From Myxococcales bacterium (lineage in GTDB: Bacteria; Myxococcota_A; Polyangia; Nannocystales; Nannocystaceae), in the NCBI GenBank assembly GCA_020633295.1, contig JACKDW010000005.1, positions 620,001-684,000 of the forward strand: a stretch of 64,000 nt of DNA, read 5' to 3'. How positions within the stretch are numbered: the first letter of the stretch is position 1; each line of letters opens with the position of its first letter. The notes under the pieces were generated by a model. The model was given only the letters and a program-made list of their open reading frames with translations. It made no database searches and was not told the origin of the DNA. Position numbers and translations under genes: made by a program. Shown piece by piece: positions 34,901-45,777 of this stretch.

Positions 34901-36330
34901 ACGTCGGCACCGTCGCCGTCGGCGTGGTCAAGGCCGGCGCCGACATCATCCAGATCTCCGGCGGCGACGGGGGCACCGGCGCGGCGCCGATCTCCTCCAT
35001 GCGTCACGCCGGCCTGCCGTGGGAGCTCGGGCTCTCCGAGGTGCATCGCCGCCTGAGCGAGCACGACCTGCGCGCGCGCGTGCGCCTGCGCGTCGACGGC
35101 GGGCTCTCGACCGCCGAGGACATCGTCGTCGCGACCGCGCTCGGGGCCGAGGAGTACGGCTTCGGCAAGCTGCTGCTCGTCGCGCAGGGCTGCGTGATGG
35201 CGCGCGTGTGCGAGAAGAACCGCTGCCCCACCGGCATCGCCACGCACGACCCGAAGTTCAAGGCGAAGTACAAGGGCGCGCCTGAGCACGTCGTCACGCT
35301 GCTGCGGCGCCTCGCCGACGACGTGCGCCTGCGGCTCGCGGCCGTCGGCGCGCGCTCCCTCGGCGAGCTCGTCGGCGACACCAGCCGCCTCGAGCTCGCG
35401 CCCGCGCGCCGCGAGCTCGTCAAGCAGCGCCGCCTGCAGCTCGCCGCGCTGCTGCACGCGCGCCCGCTCGCGCGCGCCCCCGCCGAGGCGCGTGAGGCGA
35501 GCGCGCCGGCCGAGGTCAGCGAGCTCAACGCGCGCGCGCTCGCGGCCGCCGAGCTCGCGCTCGCGGGCGGGCCTCGCGAGCACGCGTTCACGATTCGCTC
35601 GACCGACCGCGCGATCCCGGCGCGCCTGTGTGGTTGGCTCGCGCAGCGCGCGAGCGAGGCCCGCGCCCGCCCCCGCGCCGAGGGCGACGGCGAGCCCGAT
35701 CACCGCCCGCACCTCCCAGCCGACGGCGCGATCGCGCTGCGCCTGCGCGGCGCGGCCGGTCAGGGCTTCGGCGCCTTCCTCGTCCAGGGCGTCGACCTGC
35801 GCCTCGAGGGCGAGGCCAACGACTCCGTGTGCAAGTCCATGGCCGGCGGGCGCGTCGTCATCACGCCCGATCGCGACGCGAGGTTTGAACCTGACCAACA
35901 GGTCATCATCGGAAACTGCGCGCTGTACGGCGCCACCGGCGGGGAGCTGCTCGTCCACGGGCGGGCCGGCGATCGCTTCGCCGTGCGCAACTCGGGCGCG
36001 CGCGCCGTGGTCGAGGGCGCGGGCCTGCACGCCTGCGAGTACATGACCGGCGGCGCCGTCGTGATCCTCGGCCCGATCGAGTCCAACGCCGGCGCCGGCA
36101 TGACCGGCGGCGAGCTGTTCCTGCTGCGAGCGCGCGACACGGACGCGCGGATCAACCAGGAGTACATCACGCGCGCGCCGCTGGACGCGGCCGCGAGCGC
36201 GCGCCTGCGCGCGCTGCTCACGGCCCACGCCGACGCGACCGGGAGCCGGCGCGCGCGCGCGCTGCTCGACGACTGGGAGCGCGCGCGCGACCGGCTCGGG
36301 TGGTACGTGCCGATCGGCGCCGCCGGCTGA
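31906..36330 (+). CDS. gltB: glutamate synthase large subunit
   Basis: The 1474-residue protein converts glutamine and 2-oxoglutarate to two glutamates. Domains in order are: a class II glutamine amidotransferase whose nucleophile is C21 in LGSCGVGFV, exposed by removal of a 20-residue propeptide; a central linking domain; the FMN-binding TIM barrel (GGDGGTGAAPISSMRHAG) with the [3Fe-4S] cysteines in CVMARVCEKNRCPTG; and the C-terminal GxGxG beta-helix (GGELLVHGRAGDRFAVRNSG). The start at 31906 gives the expected propeptide length and follows TAGGCT (31892-31897) at 8 nt. The small subunit gltD, normally adjacent, is absent from the neighbourhood, so either it lies elsewhere or electrons come from another donor. 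Confidence 0.96.
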   Translation: MFKRAQNDVVPDDAEIELGSCGVGFVVSRQGRAEHSILEAGLAALTRVEHRGALAGDDQTGDGAGVMTEIPWALLGQAPGSVAVSTLFLSQDERRRRRALEVFAESFAMYDLTLETYRDVPARPEVLGPIARDKLPVIRQAVIRRPRACRTLASFEGRLYTAKQMTRARLRRADSWFDLYFTSLSARTIVYKALCRARDLELFYPDLVNESYATRFCLFHRRFSTNTRTSWDKAQPLRTLAHNGEINTIAGNRSWAYSREQALGLSRDGLLTHQDISDSGNLNEMAEALRFRSSIPRIEEVLTIMLPPADERNAYYDFWGRAVEPWDGPALLGYADGEVVGARLDRNGFRPARWMMTEERFYLASEAGIFDAPPAEVIAKGTLRAGAGVTVLLDNGKVHFRDPSRSRENEGARFDARLVPLWPASDERVPAIASVGALHGVTQDELARVLAPMIATGKEPIASMGDTARLAVLSSERRSLYDFFYQAFAQVTNPPLDYLRERTVTDLRVELGKRPNVFAPKELIPQTPAIALASPVLSLDQLAALRQLKIKRPSTLRILARELDCTFARAAGPDDMTRQLAAIARGALAAIEDGCSLLILSDRAASIDHPPIPSLLALRAVVNALNRAGLRLETSIVVDAADIRSTHQLACAISFGATAVCPWFVFALARQHDHRSYADDDHATRERRLRAALEAGLLKVMSKMGISVARSYQSSKLFSAVGLGPRLLREFFPGLISRIGGYELEDVARLVLVHTEDQEPGLHGPSAHLLMEHPRGARGELHSMFAARTKLVHSLVRDAPTRARQDELWGEYEAMGRAVAPINLRHLLRLRPARVARALAEVEPVEAILSRFGSGAMSYGAISAETQRDLFRAMRAVGGRCNSGEGGENPYYFIDGTTATTKQIASGRFGVTAEYLVTGDELEIKIAQGAKPGEGGQLMGVKVDEGIARARHARPGVDLISPPPLHDLYSIEDLKELIYELKQLHPRAAVCVKLVAGRNVGTVAVGVVKAGADIIQISGGDGGTGAAPISSMRHAGLPWELGLSEVHRRLSEHDLRARVRLRVDGGLSTAEDIVVATALGAEEYGFGKLLLVAQGCVMARVCEKNRCPTGIATHDPKFKAKYKGAPEHVVTLLRRLADDVRLRLAAVGARSLGELVGDTSRLELAPARRELVKQRRLQLAALLHARPLARAPAEAREASAPAEVSELNARALAAAELALAGGPREHAFTIRSTDRAIPARLCGWLAQRASEARARPRAEGDGEPDHRPHLPADGAIALRLRGAAGQGFGAFLVQGVDLRLEGEANDSVCKSMAGGRVVITPDRDARFEPDQQVIIGNCALYGATGGELLVHGRAGDRFAVRNSGARAVVEGAGLHACEYMTGGAVVILGPIESNAGAGMTGGELFLLRARDTDARINQEYITRAPLDAAASARLRALLTAHADATGSRRARALLDDWERARDRLGWYVPIGAAG

Positions 36331-36380
36331 GCGCCGGCGAGCTCGGTGGCGGCGCCGCGACGCCGCGGATCAAGCCTGTC

Positions 36381-39497
<3,117 letters not shown>

Positions 39498-39561
39498 CGA
39501 CCCAGGCACGATAGTACGCCTGGCCGCGGCGCGGTCTTCGTCGACCGCGCGCGCCGTCGCG

Positions 39562-39657
39562 CGACAAGACGCGCGACAAAACGCGCGACGAGGCGCGCGA
39601 CGAGGCGCGCGACGAGGCGCGCGACAGGACGCGCGACGAGACGCGCGACGAGACGCG
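39562..39657. repeat. 12-bp tandem repeat, eight copies, between genes
   Basis: Eight consecutive copies of CGACRARRCGCG run without interruption between the divergent kinase gene and the phosphatase gene. Copies differ only at purine positions in the middle. The array is outside both genes and 44 nt before the phosphatase start. A second intergenic array of 12-bp units with a different sequence lies near 42.3 kb. Confidence 0.8.
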
Positions 39658-39700
39658 CGCCTGGGGTATCGTCACCGTCGCCCGCGCGAGGAGGCGCTCC

Positions 39701-40153
39701 ATGGACTTTGTCCGCCCGTGGCTAGCGATCGGAAAATACCGTGACACGAGGTCGCGCGACGCGCTGCGCGAGGCGGGCGTCAGCGCGATGCTCCTGCTCG
39801 CGCGCGACCTCCAGCAGGAGGGGATCCGCTCGCGCTACCTCGCGGTCGAGGACGGCGAGGCGCTCCCGCTCCCGCTCCTGGCCCAGGGCGTCTACTTCGT
39901 CAGCCGCGCGCGCCGGGATCGCGACACCGTGCTCGTCGCCTGCGGCGCCGGCATCAGCCGCTCGGCGACCTTCACGATCGCCTCGCTGTGCATGATCGAG
40001 GGGCTCGCGCTCAAGACCGCCTACATCCAGGTCAAGGCCACGCGCCCGATCATCAAGCCGCACCCGAAGCTCTGGGACTCGCTGTGCGAATTTTTGGGCG
40101 AGCGCGTCGGCTTCCGCGAGACCTACGCGTGGGACGAGGAGGCTACTCGATGA
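39701..40153 (+). CDS. dual-specificity protein phosphatase-like protein
   Basis: The 150-residue protein has the dual-specificity/tyrosine phosphatase fold. The P-loop is CGAGISRS, with nucleophile C81 and phosphate-binding R87 (C-x5-R) and the following Ser. The residue before the Cys, His in nearly all family members, is Ala (A80), which should weaken catalysis. It might be an inefficient enzyme or a phospho-protein binder. GAGGAGG lies 6 nt before the ATG. Its 3' end overlaps the convergent vWA gene by 11 bp. The neighbouring kinases are possible functional partners, but no evidence beyond position exists. Confidence 0.82.
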   Translation: MDFVRPWLAIGKYRDTRSRDALREAGVSAMLLLARDLQQEGIRSRYLAVEDGEALPLPLLAQGVYFVSRARRDRDTVLVACGAGISRSATFTIASLCMIEGLALKTAYIQVKATRPIIKPHPKLWDSLCEFLGERVGFRETYAWDEEATR

Positions 40154-41432
40154 ACGCCTCGCACGAGCACTTGATGTCGACCTCGACCTCGCCCTCCTGG
40201 ATCGAGTCGCAGGCCTGACCGACGAGCTCGATCTCGCTCGGGCTGTTGAGCTGCCAGCCGTCGGGGTCGTTGTAGGGCACCTCCTGCATGTTGATCTCGA
40301 CGGCGCACTCCTCCTCCTTGCCCTCCTGGACCTCGCCGTTGAGCTCGAGCTTGCAGTCGCGCACGCCGTTGATGATCGTGTTGAACGCGTCGAGCAGCGC
40401 CTGCGGCTCGTTGGCCTTCCAGAACGGCGCGTCGGGGTCGCCGGGCTGCACGCCGAGGCCGGCGTTCGCCATGTCCTGCAGGTGCTGGTCGCTGATGTCG
40501 CTGCCGACGCTGATGATGTAGACCGGCACGCCGGCGTCGAAGGAGTTGGTCGCGGCCGTGACCGCGACGCCCTGCCCGTTCTGCGGGTTCGGCTCGGCGC
40601 AGGTGTCGGGCTCGCCGTCGGTCGCGACGACGATGACCTTGGGGCCGTCGTCGGGCAGCCCGAGCAGCGTCGGGACCACCGCGTCGATCGACTCGCCCGT
40701 CGGCGTGTCGCCCTGCGGCCCGTTCATGTCGTACAGCGACTGCATCGCCGCGCCGTTGTCGATCGCCGGCGCGACCTCCGAGATGATCGGGCACTCGCCG
40801 CCGTTGAAGCCGCCGTCGCTGGTGTACAGCGACAGCCCGAACCGGATCTGCGACTGATACTGCGCGACCACGCCGTCCTGGCCGTCGAACAGCGCGTTGT
40901 AGACGGCGTCCCAGCGCGTCTGCCCGGCGAAGTTCGAGGTCATCGAGCCGGACTGGTCGACCAGGATCTGGATGTACGGGATGGACGGCTCAAACGTCAC
41001 GTCCGCGTCCGCGCAGATGTTCCCGGTCGTCTCGTCCTCGGTCTCGCCCGCAGTCGCGCTCGTCGAGTCCGTCGCGCCCATCGAGTCCGTCGCGCCCGTC
41101 GAGTCCGTCGCGCCCGTCGAGTCCGTCGCGCTCGTCGACTCGGTCGCCGCGCTGCCGGCGCTCGTCTGCCCGTCGGTCTCGCCGCCGCTCGGGCCCGTCG
41201 TGTTCGCGGTCGCGCTCTCGCCCGCGGTCCCGTCGGTCGCCTCGCCGCGCGTCGTGCTCTCGGTCGCGGAGCCGGTCCCCGCGCTCGCGTCGGAGCCGCC
41301 GGAGGAGTCGCCGCAGGCGGTGAGCGCGGTCGCGACGAGCGCGAGCGAGCAGAGCGCGGCGCGGGGTGAGCGGCGGCGCGGGTGGAGGAACGCGAGCGCG
41401 CGCGAGGTCGGAGCGAGGTCGAGGTCGATCAT
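40143..41432 (-). CDS. von Willebrand factor A lipoprotein
   Basis: The 429-residue product has a long lipoprotein signal (VATALTAC, C40), then a Ser/Thr/Gly/Ala linker (about 45-135) with four tandem ATDSTG-type units encoded by near-identical 18-bp repeats. A vWA domain follows (about 150-340) with an intact MIDAS motif (DQSGSM) and VATDGEPDTC. The last ~80 residues contain Cys pairs (VRDCKLEL, KCSCEAF) likely to be disulfides. The design is that of a surface-anchored binding protein. An AT-rich palindrome lies 54-73 nt upstream and may double as terminator of the preceding gene. Confidence 0.88.
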   Translation of the reverse strand: MIDLDLAPTSRALAFLHPRRRSPRAALCSLALVATALTACGDSSGGSDASAGTGSATESTTRGEATDGTAGESATANTTGPSGGETDGQTSAGSAATESTSATDSTGATDSTGATDSMGATDSTSATAGETEDETTGNICADADVTFEPSIPYIQILVDQSGSMTSNFAGQTRWDAVYNALFDGQDGVVAQYQSQIRFGLSLYTSDGGFNGGECPIISEVAPAIDNGAAMQSLYDMNGPQGDTPTGESIDAVVPTLLGLPDDGPKVIVVATDGEPDTCAEPNPQNGQGVAVTAATNSFDAGVPVYIISVGSDISDQHLQDMANAGLGVQPGDPDAPFWKANEPQALLDAFNTIINGVRDCKLELNGEVQEGKEEECAVEINMQEVPYNDPDGWQLNSPSEIELVGQACDSIQEGEVEVDIKCSCEAFIE

Positions 41433-41485
41433 CTCGCACCGTCTGACACCGGTCGCCCGGCGGCTCTCCGGCGCGGATCTTTAAA

Positions 41486-41505
41486 ACATGTCCGTTAAGA
41501 CATGT
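41486..41505 (-). terminator. hairpin ACATGTC-N6-GACATGT, terminator or operator
   Basis: A perfect 7-bp inverted repeat begins 3 nt after the stop of the Dph6-like gene on the minus strand and is followed in that direction by TTTTAAAG, as in an intrinsic terminator. It also contains the ATGTCY-N4-RGACAT pattern seen near 27.5 and 27.9 kb and lies upstream of the vWA lipoprotein start at 41432, so an operator role is equally possible. The stem is AT-rich and short for a terminator in this genome. Confidence 0.45.
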
Positions 41506-41508
41506 AAA

Positions 41509-42231
41509 TTATTCGCCGCGCGCGCCCAGCCCCGCCGCGCGCAGGTCGATGAACGCGAAGCCGTCCTGCCGCACGACCTCGCCGCGCGCGACCGCGACCG
41601 GCCGCGCGAACGCGGGGCCGTCGTACGCGAAGGTGTGAAACTCCCCGCGCTCGGCGCAGGGATCGATCGCGTCGGGCGCCCGCGCGATCGCGTCGAGCAG
41701 CGCGTGGTCGTACTCGCGCCCCAGCCACTCGTCCGGGCACCGCCGCGGATCGACGCAGGTGAGGATCGCGCGCGCGCCGGCGTCGACCATCTCGCGCGCG
41801 AGCGCCTCGGTGGGCCGCCCCCACAGCGGGAACATCGGGCGCACGCCGGTGCCCTCGAGCGCGGCCTCGCGGTAGGCCCGGATGTCCTCGAGATACAGGT
41901 CGCCGAACGCGATCCGCTCGACGCCCCGCGCCCGCGCCTCGGCGACGACGCCCCCCATGATCCGCGCGTAGTCGTCGTTGCTGCACGGGTGCGGCAGCGC
42001 GACGATCCACGGCTCGAGGCCGACGGCGGCGGCCTGCTCGCGCAGCAGCGAGCAGCGCACGCCGTGCATGGCGACGCGATCGGCCGCGCCGTTGCTGGTC
42101 GTCAACAACCCGACGACCTCGACGTCCTGGTACGCGGGGTCGCTGCGCAGCACGTGCAGCGCCCACGCGCTGTCCTTGCCGCTGCTCCAGGACAGCAGCG
42201 CGCGCACGGGGCGAGAGGAGGAGGCGGGCAC
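41509..42231 (-). CDS. Dph6-like PP-loop ATP pyrophosphatase
   Basis: The 240-residue protein carries the PP-loop SSGKDS (16-21) that binds ATP pyrophosphate, and the conserved middle GVERIAFGDLYLEDIR and VDPRRCPDEWLG segments of the diphthine-ammonia-ligase (Dph6)/adenine nucleotide alpha-hydrolase-like family. Eukaryotic Dph6 amidates diphthine on elongation factor 2. Bacteria lack diphthamide, so the bacterial members must adenylate another carboxylate, not yet known. Translation starts at a GTG. A 12-bp repeat array lies upstream. Confidence 0.85.
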   Translation of the reverse strand: MPASSSRPVRALLSWSSGKDSAWALHVLRSDPAYQDVEVVGLLTTSNGAADRVAMHGVRCSLLREQAAAVGLEPWIVALPHPCSNDDYARIMGGVVAEARARGVERIAFGDLYLEDIRAYREAALEGTGVRPMFPLWGRPTEALAREMVDAGARAILTCVDPRRCPDEWLGREYDHALLDAIARAPDAIDPCAERGEFHTFAYDGPAFARPVAVARGEVVRQDGFAFIDLRAAGLGARGE

Positions 42232-42298
42232 GGCGTGACGGTAACGCGAACGCCCGCGCCCCTCGAGCGCGCGCGCGTGAGATCCTGCAAGCGACGCG

Positions 42299-42421
42299 AC
42301 CGCGGACCGTCGCGCAGACCGTCACGCGGACCGTCGCGCGGAGCGTCGCGCGGACCCGTCGCGCGGACCGTCGCGCAGAGCATCGCGCAGAGCATCGCGC
42401 GGACCCGCCGCGCAGCCTCGC
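42299..42421. repeat. imperfect 12-bp tandem repeat array between divergent genes
   Basis: About ten head-to-tail units related to CGCGCGGACCGT run between the Dph6-like gene and the TPR membrane protein gene, with single-base variants and two 13-nt units. The array fills most of the divergent intergenic region. It resembles in size, but not in sequence, the 12-bp array at 39562-39657. Confidence 0.75.
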
Positions 42422-42468
42422 CGCGCGCGACGTGCAGCGCGGCGGCCCCTGGGATAGAACGGCCTGAC

Positions 42469-45090
42469 GTGCCGAGGCGAACACCCGGAGACGACGCGCC
42501 GCGGGCAGCGCTCCCCCGGCGCCTCGAGGCTCGAGGCGCCCCGCCTCGCCGCGCGCGTCGTCGCGGCCGTCGCGGCGGGTCGCCGTGGCTCCTGATCGCC
42601 GTCGTGGCCGCGACCGTCGGCCTCGCGCTGTACGCCGCCGCGTCGCTGTGGGTGTTCGCCGAGTCCACCGAGGATCGCCTCGACCGCGCGCGCGCGTGGC
42701 TGCTGCACGGCACGGCGCGCGAGCTGGCGCTGGCCGATCGCGAGCTCTCGCGCACGCTGGCCGCCGACGCGCTCATGAGCCCCGACCAGCGCGCGTGCCT
42801 CATGGGCTCGCAGGCGCTGATCCGCGGGCAGCTGTGGGTCGAGTTCGGCGTCATGCCGGCGGACACGACCGCCGCGCCCTCGACCGTCGACGCGCCGCCG
42901 CGCTGTCGCGACGCGGTCGTGGCCGAGGGCCTCGTCGCGCTCGCGCGGGGCGAGCTCGCGGCGGTCGAGTCGGCGAGCGCCCGCGCCGGCGCGCTGCCGG
43001 AGCCCTCGCCCGACGAGGTGACGCGCCGCGACTCGCTCGCGCCCCACCACCGCGCGTGGTTCGAAGCGCTGCGCGTGCTCGCCAGCGGCGACGCGACCCC
43101 CGAGGCGATCGACGCCTCGCGGCGCGCGCTCGAGCAGGCGATCACAGCCGAGCCCGAGGCGATCGCCTACCAGCGCGCGCTCGCGCGGCTCGAGCACCGC
43201 GCCGGCGAGGGGACCCGCGCGCTGCGAACGCTGCGAGCGGCGCGCGCCAAGGCCCCCGATCACATGGGGCTCGCGGCCGACGAGGCGCTGCTGAACGCGG
43301 CGATGCTCCGCGAGTTCAGCGGCGTCGCCGACCTCGCCGATCAGCTGCTCGAGCTCGACGACGGCACGCTGTTCCCCCACGACCGCGCGCGCGCCCAGGT
43401 CGCGCGGGCCACGGTGCACGTGTACATGGGCGAGCCGGGTCGCGGGCTCGCGGCCTTCGACGAGGCCTGGGACGAGCTCTCGCCCTGGGACTGGAGCGCG
43501 CGCTGGCTCGCGCTCGACACCGCGCTCACGGCCGGCGACAGCGCGCGCGCGCGCGAGTGGTGGACGCGGCTCGAGGACGAGGGGCGCCCGCTGCCCGCGC
43601 CCCAGCGCGAGCTCTACGACGCCTGGGCGCTGCTCGCAGAAGGTGACCTTATGGGCAGCCTCTCGCGGCTCGCCGAGCTCCCGCAGCAGCCGCCGCGCGT
43701 CGCCTACCTGCAGGCGCTCGCGCTCGTCGAGCAGCGCCGCTACGAGGAGGCGCAGCCCTGGCTCGCGCGCGCGCGCGAGCTCCTGCCGGGGCGCGCCGAG
43801 CTCGAGGTCGCGAGCGCGCGCGCGTCGATCGCCGCCGGCGAGCTCGACCAGGCGCTGCGCAAGCTCGAGGGGCTCGCCGAGGAGGAGCCCTTCGCGCCGC
43901 GGGCGTGGACCGGCCTCGGCGAGGCGTACCTGGCCAAGGCGACGCGCTCCAGCGCGACCGGCGAGCTGCGACGCGACCCCGCGCGCGACGACCCCGAGCT
44001 GCTCCGCAAGGCCCACACCGCGCTGCTGCGCGCGGTCGAGCAGGAGCCGATCCCGGCCGAGGCGATGGTCCGGCTCTCCGAGCTGTGGCAGCGCCAGCGC
44101 CTCAGCGACCCTGACGGCGATCGCAAGGCGCTCGACTGGCTCGAGCGCGCGGCCAAGACCAACCCGAAGGTCCCGCGCTACAGCGAGACGCTCGCGCTCT
44201 ACCTCGTCGGCCTCGGCCAGGGGCGCCGCGCCGAGCCGATGCTGCGCGAGCTCATCACCAACATCGGCTCGACGCACCGCGCCGCGCTCGCGCTCGCCGA
44301 GCTGAGCATCGCCCGCGCCCGCGAGCAGGGCCCGGGCGCGACGCTGCCGAGCGAGCTCGACACCTGGCTCGAGCAGGCCCGCGAGCGCGGCGCGGCGCCC
44401 GAGGACCTCGCCCGCGCCCGCGCGCACGCGGCCCTCGTGACCGGACGCAGGCGCGCGCTGCTCACGGCCGCCGAGCCGCTGAAGGCGACCGTCGAGTCCA
44501 GCCCCGACGACATCGACGCGCGCGTCCTCTACGCCCGCCTGCTGATGAAGCTGCGCGACAACGACGAGGCCGAGAAGATCATCCGCCGCGGCATCCACCG
44601 CGGCCCCGAGGGTCGCACCGGCCGCCTGTACTACGTCTGGGCGACCCTCGAGGTCAGCGCGGGCAGCCCGAAGATGGCGTCGATCCACGCGCGCATCGCC
44701 TACAACCGCATGCGCGACGAGCAGCGCCCGACCGGCGAGCTGATCGACGCCGTCGACCTCTGCTCGAGCCTCTACATCCGCAAGGAGATGGGCGACCACG
44801 CGCTCGCGGTCACGCGCGAGCTGAGCCGCCGCGTGCCCTCGCACCCCGACGCCTGGCGCCTGCGCGCCCGCGCCGAGCTGGCGCTCAACGACGCGCGCGC
44901 GGCCCGGCGCTCGATCGAGAAGTCCCTCGAGCTCGACCCCGACAACCCGGCCGCGCACGCGCTGCACGCCCAGATCCTGCTGCGCTACGGCAAGCGCAAG
45001 CCCGCCCGCGCCGCCTATCGCCGCGCGCTCGAGCTCGACCCGGGCGAGACGCTGCGCGCCAAGGTCGAGCGCGGGCTCTCGCGTATGTAG
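42469..45090 (+). CDS. membrane-anchored TPR protein
   Basis: The 873-residue protein has a basic N-terminus, one transmembrane helix (about 43-64, LLIAVVAATVGLALYAAAS) and a very long helical region of TPR repeats (about 90-870), including canonical units at the end (ARAAYRRALELDPGETLRAK). Most of the protein would lie in the periplasm. A scaffold or assembly role is inferred from the TPRs. The frame is open far upstream through the repeat array; the GTG at 42469 is chosen because it is just before the basic/TM segment and follows TAGAAC (42455-42460) at 8 nt. Confidence 0.8.
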   Translation: MPRRTPGDDAPRAALPRRLEARGAPPRRARRRGRRGGSPWLLIAVVAATVGLALYAAASLWVFAESTEDRLDRARAWLLHGTARELALADRELSRTLAADALMSPDQRACLMGSQALIRGQLWVEFGVMPADTTAAPSTVDAPPRCRDAVVAEGLVALARGELAAVESASARAGALPEPSPDEVTRRDSLAPHHRAWFEALRVLASGDATPEAIDASRRALEQAITAEPEAIAYQRALARLEHRAGEGTRALRTLRAARAKAPDHMGLAADEALLNAAMLREFSGVADLADQLLELDDGTLFPHDRARAQVARATVHVYMGEPGRGLAAFDEAWDELSPWDWSARWLALDTALTAGDSARAREWWTRLEDEGRPLPAPQRELYDAWALLAEGDLMGSLSRLAELPQQPPRVAYLQALALVEQRRYEEAQPWLARARELLPGRAELEVASARASIAAGELDQALRKLEGLAEEEPFAPRAWTGLGEAYLAKATRSSATGELRRDPARDDPELLRKAHTALLRAVEQEPIPAEAMVRLSELWQRQRLSDPDGDRKALDWLERAAKTNPKVPRYSETLALYLVGLGQGRRAEPMLRELITNIGSTHRAALALAELSIARAREQGPGATLPSELDTWLEQARERGAAPEDLARARAHAALVTGRRRALLTAAEPLKATVESSPDDIDARVLYARLLMKLRDNDEAEKIIRRGIHRGPEGRTGRLYYVWATLEVSAGSPKMASIHARIAYNRMRDEQRPTGELIDAVDLCSSLYIRKEMGDHALAVTRELSRRVPSHPDAWRLRARAELALNDARAARRSIEKSLELDPDNPAAHALHAQILLRYGKRKPARAAYRRALELDPGETLRAKVERGLSRM

Positions 45091-45195
45091 ACGAAGCAGG
45101 AGGCTCCGGCGCCCTCGACGTCGTACAGCGGGAGCTCGGCGCCACACCTCCGCCGCGCGCACAGCACGTCCGACGGGCGCGCGCCGGGCAACGCC

Positions 45196-45753
45196 TCACC
45201 CCGACGGCGCGTTGCTCCAGCCGCGCTTCTCGACCCGGCGGACGTCGGCGAGCTCGCCGAGCGACTCGAGGTACGGGAGCAGCTCGCCGAGGTGGCGATC
45301 GTCGAGCGCGCCGAAGAACGCCCGCGCGCGCACGAGGTTGCCGTAGCTGCGCTCGAGCTTGCGCGGCGTGTCGTCGACGACGATGATCCGCGACCGCGCG
45401 TAGCCGCGCCGGCGCAGCTTCTTGATGTCCTTGATCCAGTAGCCCTCGCGCGTCTCCATGTCCGTGCGCCACGTGCAGCGCTCGCGGCCCCACAAGAACG
45501 AGAGCCGCTCGAGCTCGACGAGCCGGTGCAGCACCGGCCGCGCGTAGTCCCGCGTCGACGCCGTCCACACGCCGACCTCGAACCACTCGAGGCAGCGCGC
45601 GAGGAAGGCGGACGCGCCCGGGCGCGGGCGCACGAGGTACGGCCCGACGATGAAGTCGTCGTCGGACGGCTCCGGGAGCTCGGCGAATTCGTCCGTCGCG
45701 TAGACGAGCGTCTCGTCGAGATCGAGCACCAGCAGCTTGTCGAAGCGCGGCAT
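45196..45753 (-). CDS. FCP1/SCP-like HAD phosphatase
   Basis: The 185-residue protein is a haloacid-dehalogenase phosphatase of the NLI-interacting-factor (FCP1/SCP) type. The nucleophile motif is LVLDLDETL (D11 nucleophile, D13 general acid, T15), followed by VRPRPGASAFLARCLEWFEVGVWTAS (the T/S motif) and IIVVDDTPRKL (metal-binding Asp pair). Eukaryotic relatives dephosphorylate serines in the RNA polymerase II tail and Smads. In a genome rich in Ser/Thr kinases a phosphoprotein substrate is plausible. It is a compact catalytic domain without extensions. It lies 24 nt downstream of the antiporter gene on the same strand, so co-transcription is likely. Confidence 0.88.
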   Translation of the reverse strand: MPRFDKLLVLDLDETLVYATDEFAELPEPSDDDFIVGPYLVRPRPGASAFLARCLEWFEVGVWTASTRDYARPVLHRLVELERLSFLWGRERCTWRTDMETREGYWIKDIKKLRRRGYARSRIIVVDDTPRKLERSYGNLVRARAFFGALDDRHLGELLPYLESLGELADVRRVEKRGWSNAPSG

Positions 45754-45777
45754 CGCGACCCGGACGTCAGCGCGGCG

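Noticed and set aside
31891..36228. 1445-residue antisense reading frame across gltB
   Set aside because: It is an Arg/Ala/Asp/Leu-rich shadow of gltB caused by high third-position G+C; gltB itself has clear family motifs.
39562..39657. Possible CRISPR array
   Set aside because: Units are only 12 bp and contiguous with no spacers; no cas genes are present.
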